NCBI RefSeq assembly: GCF_001500065.1
Contig: NZ_LQIN01000023.1
Span: forward strand, 186,001-250,000
Direction of reading: 5' to 3'
DNA from: Mycobacterium sp. IS-3022
Lineage (GTDB): Bacteria; Actinomycetota; Actinomycetes; Mycobacteriales; Mycobacteriaceae
DNA: 64,000 nt
Part shown: positions 26,045-33,478 of the stretch, piece after piece
Layout of the letters: each line of letters opens with the position of its first letter
How positions within the stretch are numbered: position 1 is the stretch's first letter
The notes under the pieces: generated by a model
Databases searched by the model: none
Seen by the model: the letters and a program-made list of their open reading frames with translations, nothing else
Told to the model about the DNA's origin: nothing
Position numbers and translations under genes: made by a program

Positions 26045-27265
26045 GTGCCGGCCAGACTGACAGCTGCCCAGGCGCGACGCATCGCCGTCGCGGCGCAGGG
26101 TTTCGCCGAGGCGAAGCCGAGCGGTCCGGTCACCCGCGCGCACCTGCGCAGGCTGATCTCACGGATCCAGGTGATGCAGTTGGACTCGGTATCGGTGTCG
26201 GTGCGCGCGCATTACGCGCCGGTGTTCAGCCGGCTGGGACCCTATGACCGCGACGTGCTGGACCGGGCGGCGTGGAGCCACTCGGCGCGATCGCCGCGGC
26301 TGCTGGTCGAATACTGGGCGCACGAGGCCGCGTTGATGGCCGTCGAGGACTGGCCGCTGCTGCGGTGGCGCATGCGCGAGTACACGCACGGGCGATGGGG
26401 CACCCACATCGTCAAGCGCAACGAGAAGCTGGCCGAGCAGGTCGTCGCTGCGGTGACCGAGTTGGGCCCGTCGACGGCCGGGCAGATCGCGGCGCATCTC
26501 GGCGCCGAACAGCGCGGCCGCAAGGGGCCGTGGTGGGACCGCAGCGATACCAAGTGGGTGACCGAGGCTTTGTGGTCCTCGGGTGTGTTCGCGACGGCCA
26601 CCCGGGTGGGGTTCGCGCGCCATTACGACCTCGCCGAGCGGGTGCTGCCGGCGGAAGTGTTGGCGCGTGAGGTCGACGACGAGGACGCCGTACGCGAGCT
26701 GGTGCTGCGCGCGGCCGGTGCACTGGGCGTGGCGACCGAGCCGGACATCCGGGACTACTTCCGGCTGTCGCCCCGCCAGGCCAAGCCGGCCGTTGCCAAG
26801 CTCGTTGCCGACGGGGAGCTGGAGCAGGTCGAGGTCGACGGGTGGGCGGCGCCGGCGTATCTGCGGGCGGGACAGATCATTCCGCGGCGTGACCGCGGGA
26901 CGGCGCTGTTGTGTCCGTTCGATCCGTTGATCTTTTTCCGGCCGCGGGTGGAGCGGCTGTTCGGATTTCATTACCGCATCGAGATTTACGTGCCCGCAGC
27001 GAAGCGCCAGCACGGCTATTACGTGTGGCCGTTCCTCCTGGACGGCGAACTGGTGGGCCGCGTCGACCTCAAGGCCGATAGGGCGGCGGGCGCTTTGAAC
27101 GTGGTGGGTGCGTTCACGGAGCCGGGCGCAGAGCGGTCGCGAGTGGCGGGGGCGTTGGCCGCTGAGTTGCGGTCGATGGCGTCGTGGCTGGGACTGGCGG
27201 ATGTGGTGGTCGGGGAGCGCGGCGATCTGGCAGACGGGCTACACGCGGCTCTGCCCAGTGTGTGA
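26045..27265 (+). CDS. winged-helix DNA glycosylase-like protein (AlkZ/YcaQ family, HTH_42)
   Basis: The 406-residue protein matches the AlkZ/YcaQ (HTH_42) family: N-terminal LTAAQARRIAVAAQGF, then IQVMQLDSVSV, where the Gln-x-Asp corresponds to the catalytic QxQ/QxD motif of these glycosylases, tandem winged helices in the middle (HLGAEQRGRKGPWWDRS region) and the C-terminal beta domain with LLCPFDPLIF and FGFHYRIEIYVPA. YcaQ unhooks interstrand cross-links. Whether this homologue does so is unknown. GTG 26045 begins the conserved start. It is the first gene in the dfrA-thyX accessory interval. Confidence 0.8.
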   Translation: MPARLTAAQARRIAVAAQGFAEAKPSGPVTRAHLRRLISRIQVMQLDSVSVSVRAHYAPVFSRLGPYDRDVLDRAAWSHSARSPRLLVEYWAHEAALMAVEDWPLLRWRMREYTHGRWGTHIVKRNEKLAEQVVAAVTELGPSTAGQIAAHLGAEQRGRKGPWWDRSDTKWVTEALWSSGVFATATRVGFARHYDLAERVLPAEVLAREVDDEDAVRELVLRAAGALGVATEPDIRDYFRLSPRQAKPAVAKLVADGELEQVEVDGWAAPAYLRAGQIIPRRDRGTALLCPFDPLIFFRPRVERLFGFHYRIEIYVPAAKRQHGYYVWPFLLDGELVGRVDLKADRAAGALNVVGAFTEPGAERSRVAGALAAELRSMASWLGLADVVVGERGDLADGLHAALPSV

Positions 27266-27279
27266 TGAAGCAATGCGGG

Positions 27280-27717
27280 TTAGGCAATCAATGGATTCCG
27301 AACCGCCACTGACGAATTGAACCGGCCGAAATCGCGGTCGGCGGACCATAATTCGCGTACGCCGTGTGAACCGCATAGGGCGACGATTCGTGCGTCATGC
27401 ACCAGCGGACCGGCCACTTTGCCCGCTTCGAGCAATGTCTTGAGACGCTCCCAGTAACCCGGCGGCTCGCCGAGCAGAGACAGTGCGGGGGATGCGAGCC
27501 ACGCATCGATTTGTTCGATCGCTTGGCCGGTAGTGCTGGGCGGATCGTAGATGCTGGGGTGCGTGCAGATGGCAAAGAACTCGTGCAGACATGGCCAGGG
27601 TATTGCCCAGGCGGACCGGCCTTCGGCAAGTGATTTCACCCGCTCGGCGGCCGCGGTGTGGAACTGGGCGTCGCGGCGATGCGCGTAGACCAGAATATTT
27701 GTGTCAACGGCGATCAT
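27280..27717 (-). CDS. vapC: VapC-type PIN-domain ribonuclease toxin
   Basis: The 145-residue PIN-domain protein has the conserved acidic residues Asp5 (AVDTNILVYA), Glu46 (LHEFFAI), Asp109 (VHDARIVAL) and Asp127/Asp129 (SADRDFGRF), which form the Mg2+-dependent RNase centre. Its ATG overlaps the vapB stop by 4 nt, the usual antitoxin-first layout. The target RNA is unknown. In M. tuberculosis two vapBC pairs lie in the same dfrA-thyX interval, but I cannot say which one this matches. Confidence 0.9.
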   Translation of the reverse strand: MIAVDTNILVYAHRRDAQFHTAAAERVKSLAEGRSAWAIPWPCLHEFFAICTHPSIYDPPSTTGQAIEQIDAWLASPALSLLGEPPGYWERLKTLLEAGKVAGPLVHDARIVALCGSHGVRELWSADRDFGRFNSSVAVRNPLIA

Positions 27718-27956
27718 GCCGGGTTGCCATAGACGCTGTCGCGGACCTTGTCCCACGATGCGTTACGGAACTCCGGTTGCAGTCCGCGCCCGGAGACACT
27801 GGCATCGGCAAGCACGAAAGAAGCGCCTGCCGGTTGCCGCTTGATGACGTCGCGTAGCCCGGTTTCGATCAATGCCCGCAACGTAGTGCCTTCCCGGCGC
27901 GCCAGATCCTGAGCTTCTCGCAGCAACTCATCGGGAAGATTGACTGTCGTCTTCAT
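27714..27956 (-). CDS. vapB: VapB-type antitoxin
   Basis: The 80-residue protein starts MKTTVNLPDELLREAQDLAR, a ribbon-helix-helix DNA-binding domain as in VapB antitoxins. The C-terminal part (about residues 45-80) should bind VapC. ATG 27956 lies 7 nt after TATGGT (27964-27969, minus strand), so a leaderless, autoregulated transcript is likely. An upstream in-frame ATG at 27968 would add only MVAH and lies in the -10. Confidence 0.85.
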   Translation of the reverse strand: MKTTVNLPDELLREAQDLARREGTTLRALIETGLRDVIKRQPAGASFVLADASVSGRGLQPEFRNASWDKVRDSVYGNPA

Positions 27957-27963
27957 ATGGGCA

Positions 27964-27969
27964 ACCATA
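27964..27969 (-). promoter_or_regulatory. -10 element of leaderless vapBC mRNA
   Basis: TATGGT on the minus strand is 7 nt before the vapB ATG. A VapBC complex would be expected to bind around it. Confidence 0.5.
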
Positions 27970-28043
27970 CCAGCAAAGCCATACAGCCATATCTCGCGAC
28001 GCCTGCCATAGGTCCACGACACTGCCCCGCCGAACGGCCGGTC

Positions 28044-28499
28044 TTACTTTTGAGCGGCGGTCCAGTCGTAAGGCAGGAACTTGCCGTCGAACGTCACCAC
28101 GACGCGGTCGCCGCCGGGATGCGGCTTGCGCTGCACATCGACACTGAAATTGATGGCACTCATGATGCCGTCGCCGAATTCCTCATGGATGAGCTCCTTG
28201 ATGGCGCCTCCATAGACCTGGAGCGCCTCGTAGAAGCGGTAGATCGTCGGGTCGGTGGGTACCGCAGTCGGCAGGCCGCCGCGCATGGGAACCGCCGCCA
28301 ACACCGGTATCGCCGCGTCGTCGAGCCCGAGCATCTCCACGACCACTTCGCCGGCCTCGACCGGAATCGGGTGTTGGCCGAGCAGGGCTGCGACCGTCCA
28401 CGCCACCGGCTTGTCGATGGCGTCGGCGAGCTCCTGCCAGCTGAGCCCCTTCGCCAGTCGCGCCGCGGTGATCTCGGCGGTGATCTCGTCTCTGGTCAT
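28044..28499 (-). CDS. cynS: cyanate hydratase (cyanase)
   Basis: The 151-residue decameric enzyme converts cyanate and bicarbonate to ammonia and CO2. The N-terminal helical domain (LAKGLSWQELADAIDKPVAW) is followed by the C-terminal active-site strands: Arg and Glu in YRFYEALQVYGGAIKELIHE and the Ser in GIMSAINFSVDV. The length is near the 156 residues of E. coli. AGGAAGGGA precedes the ATG. A transporter tail lies directly upstream, so the gene probably belonged to a transport-hydrolysis pair that has decayed. Confidence 0.95.
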   Translation of the reverse strand: MTRDEITAEITAARLAKGLSWQELADAIDKPVAWTVAALLGQHPIPVEAGEVVVEMLGLDDAAIPVLAAVPMRGGLPTAVPTDPTIYRFYEALQVYGGAIKELIHEEFGDGIMSAINFSVDVQRKPHPGGDRVVVTFDGKFLPYDWTAAQK

Positions 28500-28515
28500 G
28501 CGGTCCCTTCCTGGA

Positions 28516-28722
28516 TCAGTGTTCGCATCGGCCGGAAGCTTGAATTCCTGTGGGGCAGTCGGGCGCTTGCGCGCTGCCCGTGCGGGCGTGCGTCGCATAG
28601 AGCGTGAGTCCGACGAATGCCGGGCCACCCACAAGATTACCTACGACAGTAGGTATTTCGTTCCACAGCTGATAGTCCTGAATCGAGAAGTCACCGCCGA
28701 GCATCAGGCCGGACGAACGCAA
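28516..28722 (-). pseudogene. C-terminal remnant of formate/nitrite (FNT) family transporter
   Basis: The open stretch of 68 codons contains LWNEIPTVVGNLVGGPAFVG followed by LTLYATHARTG. This reads as the last transmembrane helix and tail of an FNT-family channel of about 270-280 residues. The rest of the gene is missing, and the upstream 370 bp encode nothing like it. FNT genes are seen next to cynS in related bacteria, which suggests loss of a cyanate/anion transporter partner. The assignment rests on the residue pattern only. Confidence 0.6.
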
Positions 28723-29091
28723 TCAGAGCCCGGGCTCATCGTTCCAGATGGCCAGCTCGCCGCCAGGCATGCGGACGACCATCACCCCGTTCGGACGCGT
28801 CACCGTCCATGCCTCGAATGCACTGTTAGGTTCGACGAATTAAAGGCGCACCCGACTCGTCGGCGTTGCTCTCCGTGATTCGGCGGCCGACGAGCGCGTG
28901 CAATTTGTGGGAACTCCTCTCGGTGGATCTGTTTGCCGCGCGAATTTCCAGCTCCTGCCCGAAAGCGTTATCGGGAATGGTGATTCGATACCGATCAAAC
29001 TAACGTCCGTCTACTGCAGTCTTACCGAGAGTCGACTTCTTGCGACCCCACCGCCGATTGGTGTAGTCCGAGTTCCATCATCGACAACCGC
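28723..29091. other. 369-bp stretch without a supported gene
   Basis: The stretch lies between the transporter remnant and the immunity gene and is visibly less GC-rich than its flanks. On the minus strand a 26-codon frame (28723-28803, GTG start) reads GVMVVRMPGGELAIWNDEP, and a longer piece continues upstream without a start. It may be the debris of another small gene. No ribosome-binding site, RNA gene or transposase could be supported. Confidence 0.5.
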
Positions 29092-29469
29092 TCAATCGCC
29101 AGGCGTCGGGTTCGGCACGATTTGCATCCCATCTGGTCGCGGCCACTCAGTAGGTGGGTCGTCACTGACCCAGGCATATTCCAGCCCGGATATATGACCG
29201 TTTTCGATCCAGACGATAACCTCGCCTTGATAAGCCGGTTCGCTCGGCACGAATGCCCGAGCTGGGAATGGGCCGTCTGGCAACTCAACGCCCGATGTGG
29301 CGTGCGGCGTCTTAATGTCGAGGATCCACCTCGTTTCGTGTGAGACAACGGCTTCGCCGAGTTCTTCGATAAGCGTCCTGCCGCCTGGGAATCCCGACGA
29401 CTCGATGATCGCAGTCACGACCGCCGACTCATCGCCTGAGATACGTCGCCACTCTTTGTCTTTGATCAT
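29092..29469 (-). CDS. probable immunity protein of the WXG100-toxin operon
   Basis: The 125-residue acidic cytoplasmic protein has no signal or membrane segment. It contains ENGHISGLEYAWVSDDPP and TEWPRPDGM, a style common in small proteins encoded next to actinobacterial polymorphic toxins. The start overlaps the toxin stop by 4 nt, and it is the last gene of the operon. The role, neutralising the C-terminal toxin domain, is inferred from position and size. GC content is lower than that of neighbouring core genes. Confidence 0.6.
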   Translation of the reverse strand: MIKDKEWRRISGDESAVVTAIIESSGFPGGRTLIEELGEAVVSHETRWILDIKTPHATSGVELPDGPFPARAFVPSEPAYQGEVIVWIENGHISGLEYAWVSDDPPTEWPRPDGMQIVPNPTPGD

Positions 29470-30716
29470 GGGATGAACGCCGTTCCAATCTTGATAATGC
29501 CGTTGTCGACGAACCCTCGGACCGTCACCTGTTCACCTGACACCGATACCACGGTTTCGAAGGTGCCATTCTGCGGCACGTTGCCTTTCAACGCATCGAG
29601 CATCTGACCCATCGCTTCTTCACGGCTTCCCGCCCTTTCAACCACACCATCTAGTTTGTGCTTCGGAGCAAAGGTGTGGTCCAAGCGTTCTGGCCGAATG
29701 TTGTATTCGAACGAGGGATCTGGTTTCTGCGGCGGAGGTTTGTTGTCCTCGGGTTTTCGCTTCCGCCCGAGGTTCTTGATGCGCTGTAGGCGTTGGCGGA
29801 TGCCGGCGACGTCGGCGGCCTTCTTGACGCCCTTGCTGATGTTCTTCGACGTCTTCCACGCCGCGATCGCGGTGCGGATGGTCTTGGCGAACTTGGTGAT
29901 GGTGTGTGCGGTCTTGGCAGTGGCGGCCACCGCTCCGGCCCCGAAAGTGACGAAGGAAGCTGCGATCCCGATGACCGCCGTGGCCGCCAATTCGACTGCG
30001 AGATCCTCCAGGATGCCGCTCAGCTGATCGCGCAAATCGTCGAGGGTAGAACGATATTCAGTACACGACTGCGATAGCTCGCCGCAGGCGGACAGGATCG
30101 CGTTGGCCGCATCGCGCAATTCCCCGAGATCTTTGGCGATGTACTCCACTTCGGGCGTACTCGTATCGCTGAAGATGCCCGCCTGCACGTCCAGCGCCTC
30201 GGGCACGGTTTTGGTCTGGTAGACCGTGGCCAGCCGGTCCCACGCCTGCGCAGCTTTGTCGATCTTGTCGGTGTCCCCGTCGGGCACCGGCACCCCGATC
30301 TGATCGACCAGCCCCAACGCGTTGTCGATCAAGCCTTCGCCAGGCCCGCCCGCAGAGGGTGGTGCGGTCAGCACCCCGGCCACACTCTGCGGATCCGGCG
30401 GGCGCTCCGGCGGCGGTCCACCGCTGCCAGGGGTGGCGTTGTGCTCGGCGATCGCATGGTTGTGACCCGCCTGGATCACCACACCGCCGTAGTTCTCCAT
30501 CGCCAGGGTCAGGTCGTTGACGGCGTCCAAGATCTCGCGGGCGCGCGCATCGTAAGAAGCCGCCCACGCCGTGCCCTCATCGTCCGAGCCGGCCATCGCA
30601 CCCGTTTGGCCCAGGATGGTGACGTTGACGGCGAAGGCGTCGTACATCTGACCGGCCAATTCGTACAGCCGCTTGCCGACCAGGTAGAACGTCTCGGGAT
30701 CGACATCCTGGGTCAC
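29466..30716 (-). CDS. ESX/WXG-associated polymorphic-toxin-like protein
   Basis: The 416-residue protein is modular. Residues 1-95 form an ESX-like helical domain. Residues 96-122 are Pro/Gly-rich linker. Residues 145-245 form a second helical, coiled-coil-prone domain (LGELRDAANAILSACGEL). Residues 241-270 are hydrophobic and Ala-rich (ATAVIGIAASFVTFGAGAV). A basic stretch and a PPPQKPDP linker lead to an 80-residue C-terminal module with HTFAPKHKLDG and the terminal VRGFVDNGIIKIGTAF. The His/His-Lys start and Thr end resemble BECR-fold RNase toxins. This is inference. GTG 30716 starts 16 nt after the upstream WXG gene. Confidence 0.65.
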   Translation of the reverse strand: MTQDVDPETFYLVGKRLYELAGQMYDAFAVNVTILGQTGAMAGSDDEGTAWAASYDARAREILDAVNDLTLAMENYGGVVIQAGHNHAIAEHNATPGSGGPPPERPPDPQSVAGVLTAPPSAGGPGEGLIDNALGLVDQIGVPVPDGDTDKIDKAAQAWDRLATVYQTKTVPEALDVQAGIFSDTSTPEVEYIAKDLGELRDAANAILSACGELSQSCTEYRSTLDDLRDQLSGILEDLAVELAATAVIGIAASFVTFGAGAVAATAKTAHTITKFAKTIRTAIAAWKTSKNISKGVKKAADVAGIRQRLQRIKNLGRKRKPEDNKPPPQKPDPSFEYNIRPERLDHTFAPKHKLDGVVERAGSREEAMGQMLDALKGNVPQNGTFETVVSVSGEQVTVRGFVDNGIIKIGTAFIP

Positions 30717-30732
30717 GCGGCGCTCCGCCGAG

Positions 30733-31020
30733 TCACGTCAGCATCGCGAGGTTGAGTTTGACCGCCTCGGTGTAATTGCGATGTGCGTTGTGGGCGGCTT
30801 CGCGCAGTTCAATGACCGCCTCCCGCATCTGCGCTGCCGCGGCGGTCCACTCGTCGTGGTTCGTGCGGTGAGCGTCGGCGGCGTCGCCCGACCAGCTCGT
30901 ATGTAGCTCGGCGATCTGTCCGTCGACGCGGCTGGCGATGTCCTCGGCGCGATCTTCGAACGCGCGGAGCTTCTCGACGAACGCAAGCAGTTCCTCGAGT
31001 TCGACGCGGTACCGCATCAC
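30733..31020 (-). CDS. WXG100 family protein (EsxA/B-like), second of pair
   Basis: The 95-residue protein is two amphipathic helices joined by the hallmark TSWSGDAADAH (Trp43-Ser-Gly45), the WXG100 fold of type VII secretion substrates and chaperone partners. It starts within the 3' end of the other WXG gene (4-nt overlap) and lies 16 nt before the toxin gene. Together they probably form a helical bundle that targets or accompanies the toxin to an ESX secretion system. No ESX core genes are in the window. Confidence 0.82.
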   Translation of the reverse strand: MMRYRVELEELLAFVEKLRAFEDRAEDIASRVDGQIAELHTSWSGDAADAHRTNHDEWTAAAAQMREAVIELREAAHNAHRNYTEAVKLNLAMLT

Positions 31021-31331
31021 AAGCCCACGTCAATCGGTACCGACGCCACAGTCTCGGCCGAGGCAGCATCACTTTCCTCGTATAGGACAGCGGCCGCAGC
31101 AAGGTTGCGAGACGACTCAGTGAGCGACTCGACGACTTTGGCGGCTCCTTCGTGCCACTCTTCCCAGATGGAGCTGTAGGCCGAGGCTGCCGCGCCCGAC
31201 CAGCCGCGCGAGATGTTGTCCCACTCGCCGACTATGCGGGTCAGCTCCTCGCGTAACTCCTCGGCATCGTTGGCGACTGAGTGGGCCGTGTTGAACGCTT
31301 GGTCGGCGCTGACCTTCAAGAAGTCAGCCAT
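31017..31331 (-). CDS. WXG100 family protein with YxxxD secretion motif, first of pair
   Basis: The 104-residue WXG100 protein has the turn ISRGWSGAAASAY (Trp44-Ser-Gly46). After the second helix it carries LYEESD (Tyr84...Asp88), matching the YxxxD/E export signal of mycobacterial type VII substrates. It is the first gene of the four-gene operon, with TAGGCT (31338-31343, minus strand) 6 nt before its ATG. It is likely to dimerise with the next WXG protein or with the N-terminal domain of the toxin. Confidence 0.85.
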   Translation of the reverse strand: MADFLKVSADQAFNTAHSVANDAEELREELTRIVGEWDNISRGWSGAAASAYSSIWEEWHEGAAKVVESLTESSRNLAAAAVLYEESDAASAETVASVPIDVGL

Positions 31332-31337
31332 GGACCA

Positions 31338-31343
31338 AGCCTA
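31338..31343 (-). promoter_or_regulatory. -10 element of leaderless WXG-toxin-immunity operon
   Basis: TAGGCT on the minus strand is followed after 6 nt by the ATG at 31331. No further promoter is obvious before the toxin or immunity gene, so all four genes probably share it. Confidence 0.55.
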
Positions 31344-31391
31344 TGGTCTCCGTGGGGCTACCTGTGCACCGGTTTGGTTCGCCGTCGAGCG

Positions 31392-31694
31392 TCAGACGCA
31401 GTCGGCGCAGACCATCCGGTCGCCCGACCGCAGGGCCAGCCGGCTGTGGTGCTGCACCAGGAAGCAACTCGAGCAGGTGAACTCGTCGGCCTGCTTGGGA
31501 ATCACCCGTACGGTGAGCTCCTCACCCGACAGGTCAACGTCCGGCAGGTCGATCGAATCGACCGGGTCACCGTCGTCGACGTCGAGCACCGCCACATCGA
31601 CCTGTCCGCGGCGCTTTGCAGCGATCGCCTCGAGCGACTCGTCGACCGCCTCGTCGCTGTCCTTCACGCGGGGTGCGTCGTAATCGGTTGCCAT
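31392..31694 (-). CDS. DUF4193 family zinc-ribbon-like protein
   Basis: The 100-residue protein begins MATDYDAPR and has an acidic middle and a C-terminal pair of cysteine motifs, FTCSSCFLV and MVCADC, which look like a zinc ribbon. This is the DUF4193 family, widespread in Actinobacteria (M. tuberculosis Rv2699c is of this type). Its function is not known. Synteny here differs from M. tuberculosis, where the gene is elsewhere. The ATG follows AGAGGGAG. A 6-bp inverted repeat lies just upstream. Confidence 0.82.
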   Translation of the reverse strand: MATDYDAPRVKDSDEAVDESLEAIAAKRRGQVDVAVLDVDDGDPVDSIDLPDVDLSGEELTVRVIPKQADEFTCSSCFLVQHHSRLALRSGDRMVCADCV

Positions 31695-31708
31695 CAGTCA
31701 CACTCCCT

Positions 31709-31727
31709 CTCAAGATCGGTCCTTGAG
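31709..31727. promoter_or_regulatory. inverted repeat before DUF4193 gene
   Basis: CTCAAG-N7-CTTGAG lies 15 nt upstream of the DUF4193 start and just before its ribosome-binding site. It could be an operator or a 5' UTR hairpin. Confidence 0.35.
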
Positions 31728-31787
31728 TAACACCGATTGAGAAGGGGTTTGTTCCCGCTGCGCCCGAGGCCGAAACCTGCTCCACGT

Positions 31788-31793
31788 TAGGGT
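31788..31793 (+). promoter_or_regulatory. -10 element of leaderless thyX mRNA
   Basis: TAGGGT is followed after 5 nt by the thyX GTG at 31799. Confidence 0.5.
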
Positions 31794-31798
31794 GAGCC

Positions 31799-32551
31799 GT
31801 GGCCGAGACCACGCCTCTGCGCGTCCAACTGATCGCCAAGACCGAGTTCGCCCCGCCGCCGGATGTGCCGTGGAGCACCGACGCCGACGGCGGGCCGGCA
31901 CTCGTCGAATTCGCCGGTCGTGCGTGCTATCAGAGCTGGTCCAAGCCGAATCCGCGCACCGCCACGAACGCGGCCTACATCCGGCACATCATCGACGTCG
32001 GACACTTCTCGGTGCTCGAGCACGCGTCGGTTTCCTTCTACATCACCGGGATCTCGCGGTCGTGTACCCACGAGCTCATCCGCCACCGGCACTTCTCCTA
32101 CTCCCAGCTGTCGCAGCGCTACGTCCCCGAACGCGACGCTCAGGTGGTGGTGCCTCCGGGTATCGAGGACGACCCCGAGCTGACGGAGATCTTCGCCGCC
32201 GCCGCCGACGCCAGCCGATCCACCTACATCGAACTGCTCGACCGCCTCGAGGCCAAATTCGCCGATCAGCCGAACGCGGTCCTTCGGCGCAAACAGGCAC
32301 GTCAGGCTGCGCGGGCGGTCTTGCCGAACGCCACCGAGACCCGCATCGTCGTCACCGGCAACTACCGGGCATGGCGGCACTTCATCGCGATGCGGGCCAG
32401 TGAGCACGCCGACGTGGAGATCCGCCGGCTGGCCATCGAATGCCTGCGCCGACTCGTCGATGTCGCACCGCAGGTATTCAGCGACTTCGAAATCTCTGCG
32501 CTGGCCGACGGCACCGAGGTCGCCACGTCCCCTCTGGCCACGGAAGCGTGA
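31799..32551 (+). CDS. thyX: flavin-dependent thymidylate synthase ThyX
   Basis: The 250-residue FAD enzyme makes dTMP from dUMP and yields tetrahydrofolate rather than dihydrofolate. The signature RHR-x7-S is present in [19 protein letters not shown], with [19 protein letters not shown] ahead of it and [19 protein letters not shown] after it. The length equals M. tuberculosis ThyX (Rv2754c). Start GTG 31799 follows a -10 with a 5-nt gap. Having both ThyA and ThyX is typical of mycobacteria. dapA follows with its own promoter. Confidence 0.97.
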   Translation: MAETTPLRVQLIAKTEFAPPPDVPWSTDADGGPALVEFAGRACYQSWSKPNPRTATNAAYIRHIIDVGHFSVLEHASVSFYITGISRSCTHELIRHRHFSYSQLSQRYVPERDAQVVVPPGIEDDPELTEIFAAAADASRSTYIELLDRLEAKFADQPNAVLRRKQARQAARAVLPNATETRIVVTGNYRAWRHFIAMRASEHADVEIRRLAIECLRRLVDVAPQVFSDFEISALADGTEVATSPLATEA

Positions 32552-32557
32552 CGGTAA

Positions 32558-33477
<920 letters not shown>

Positions 33478-33478
<1 letters not shown>

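Noticed and set aside
28940..29091. Possible transposase tail on the minus strand
   Set aside because: One frame reads NRRWGRKKSTLGKT, but no terminal repeats, target duplication or longer transposase match can be seen.
28898..29197. 99-codon plus-strand frame beside the immunity gene
   Set aside because: No ribosome-binding site, no family resemblance, and its 3' part is antisense to the immunity gene.
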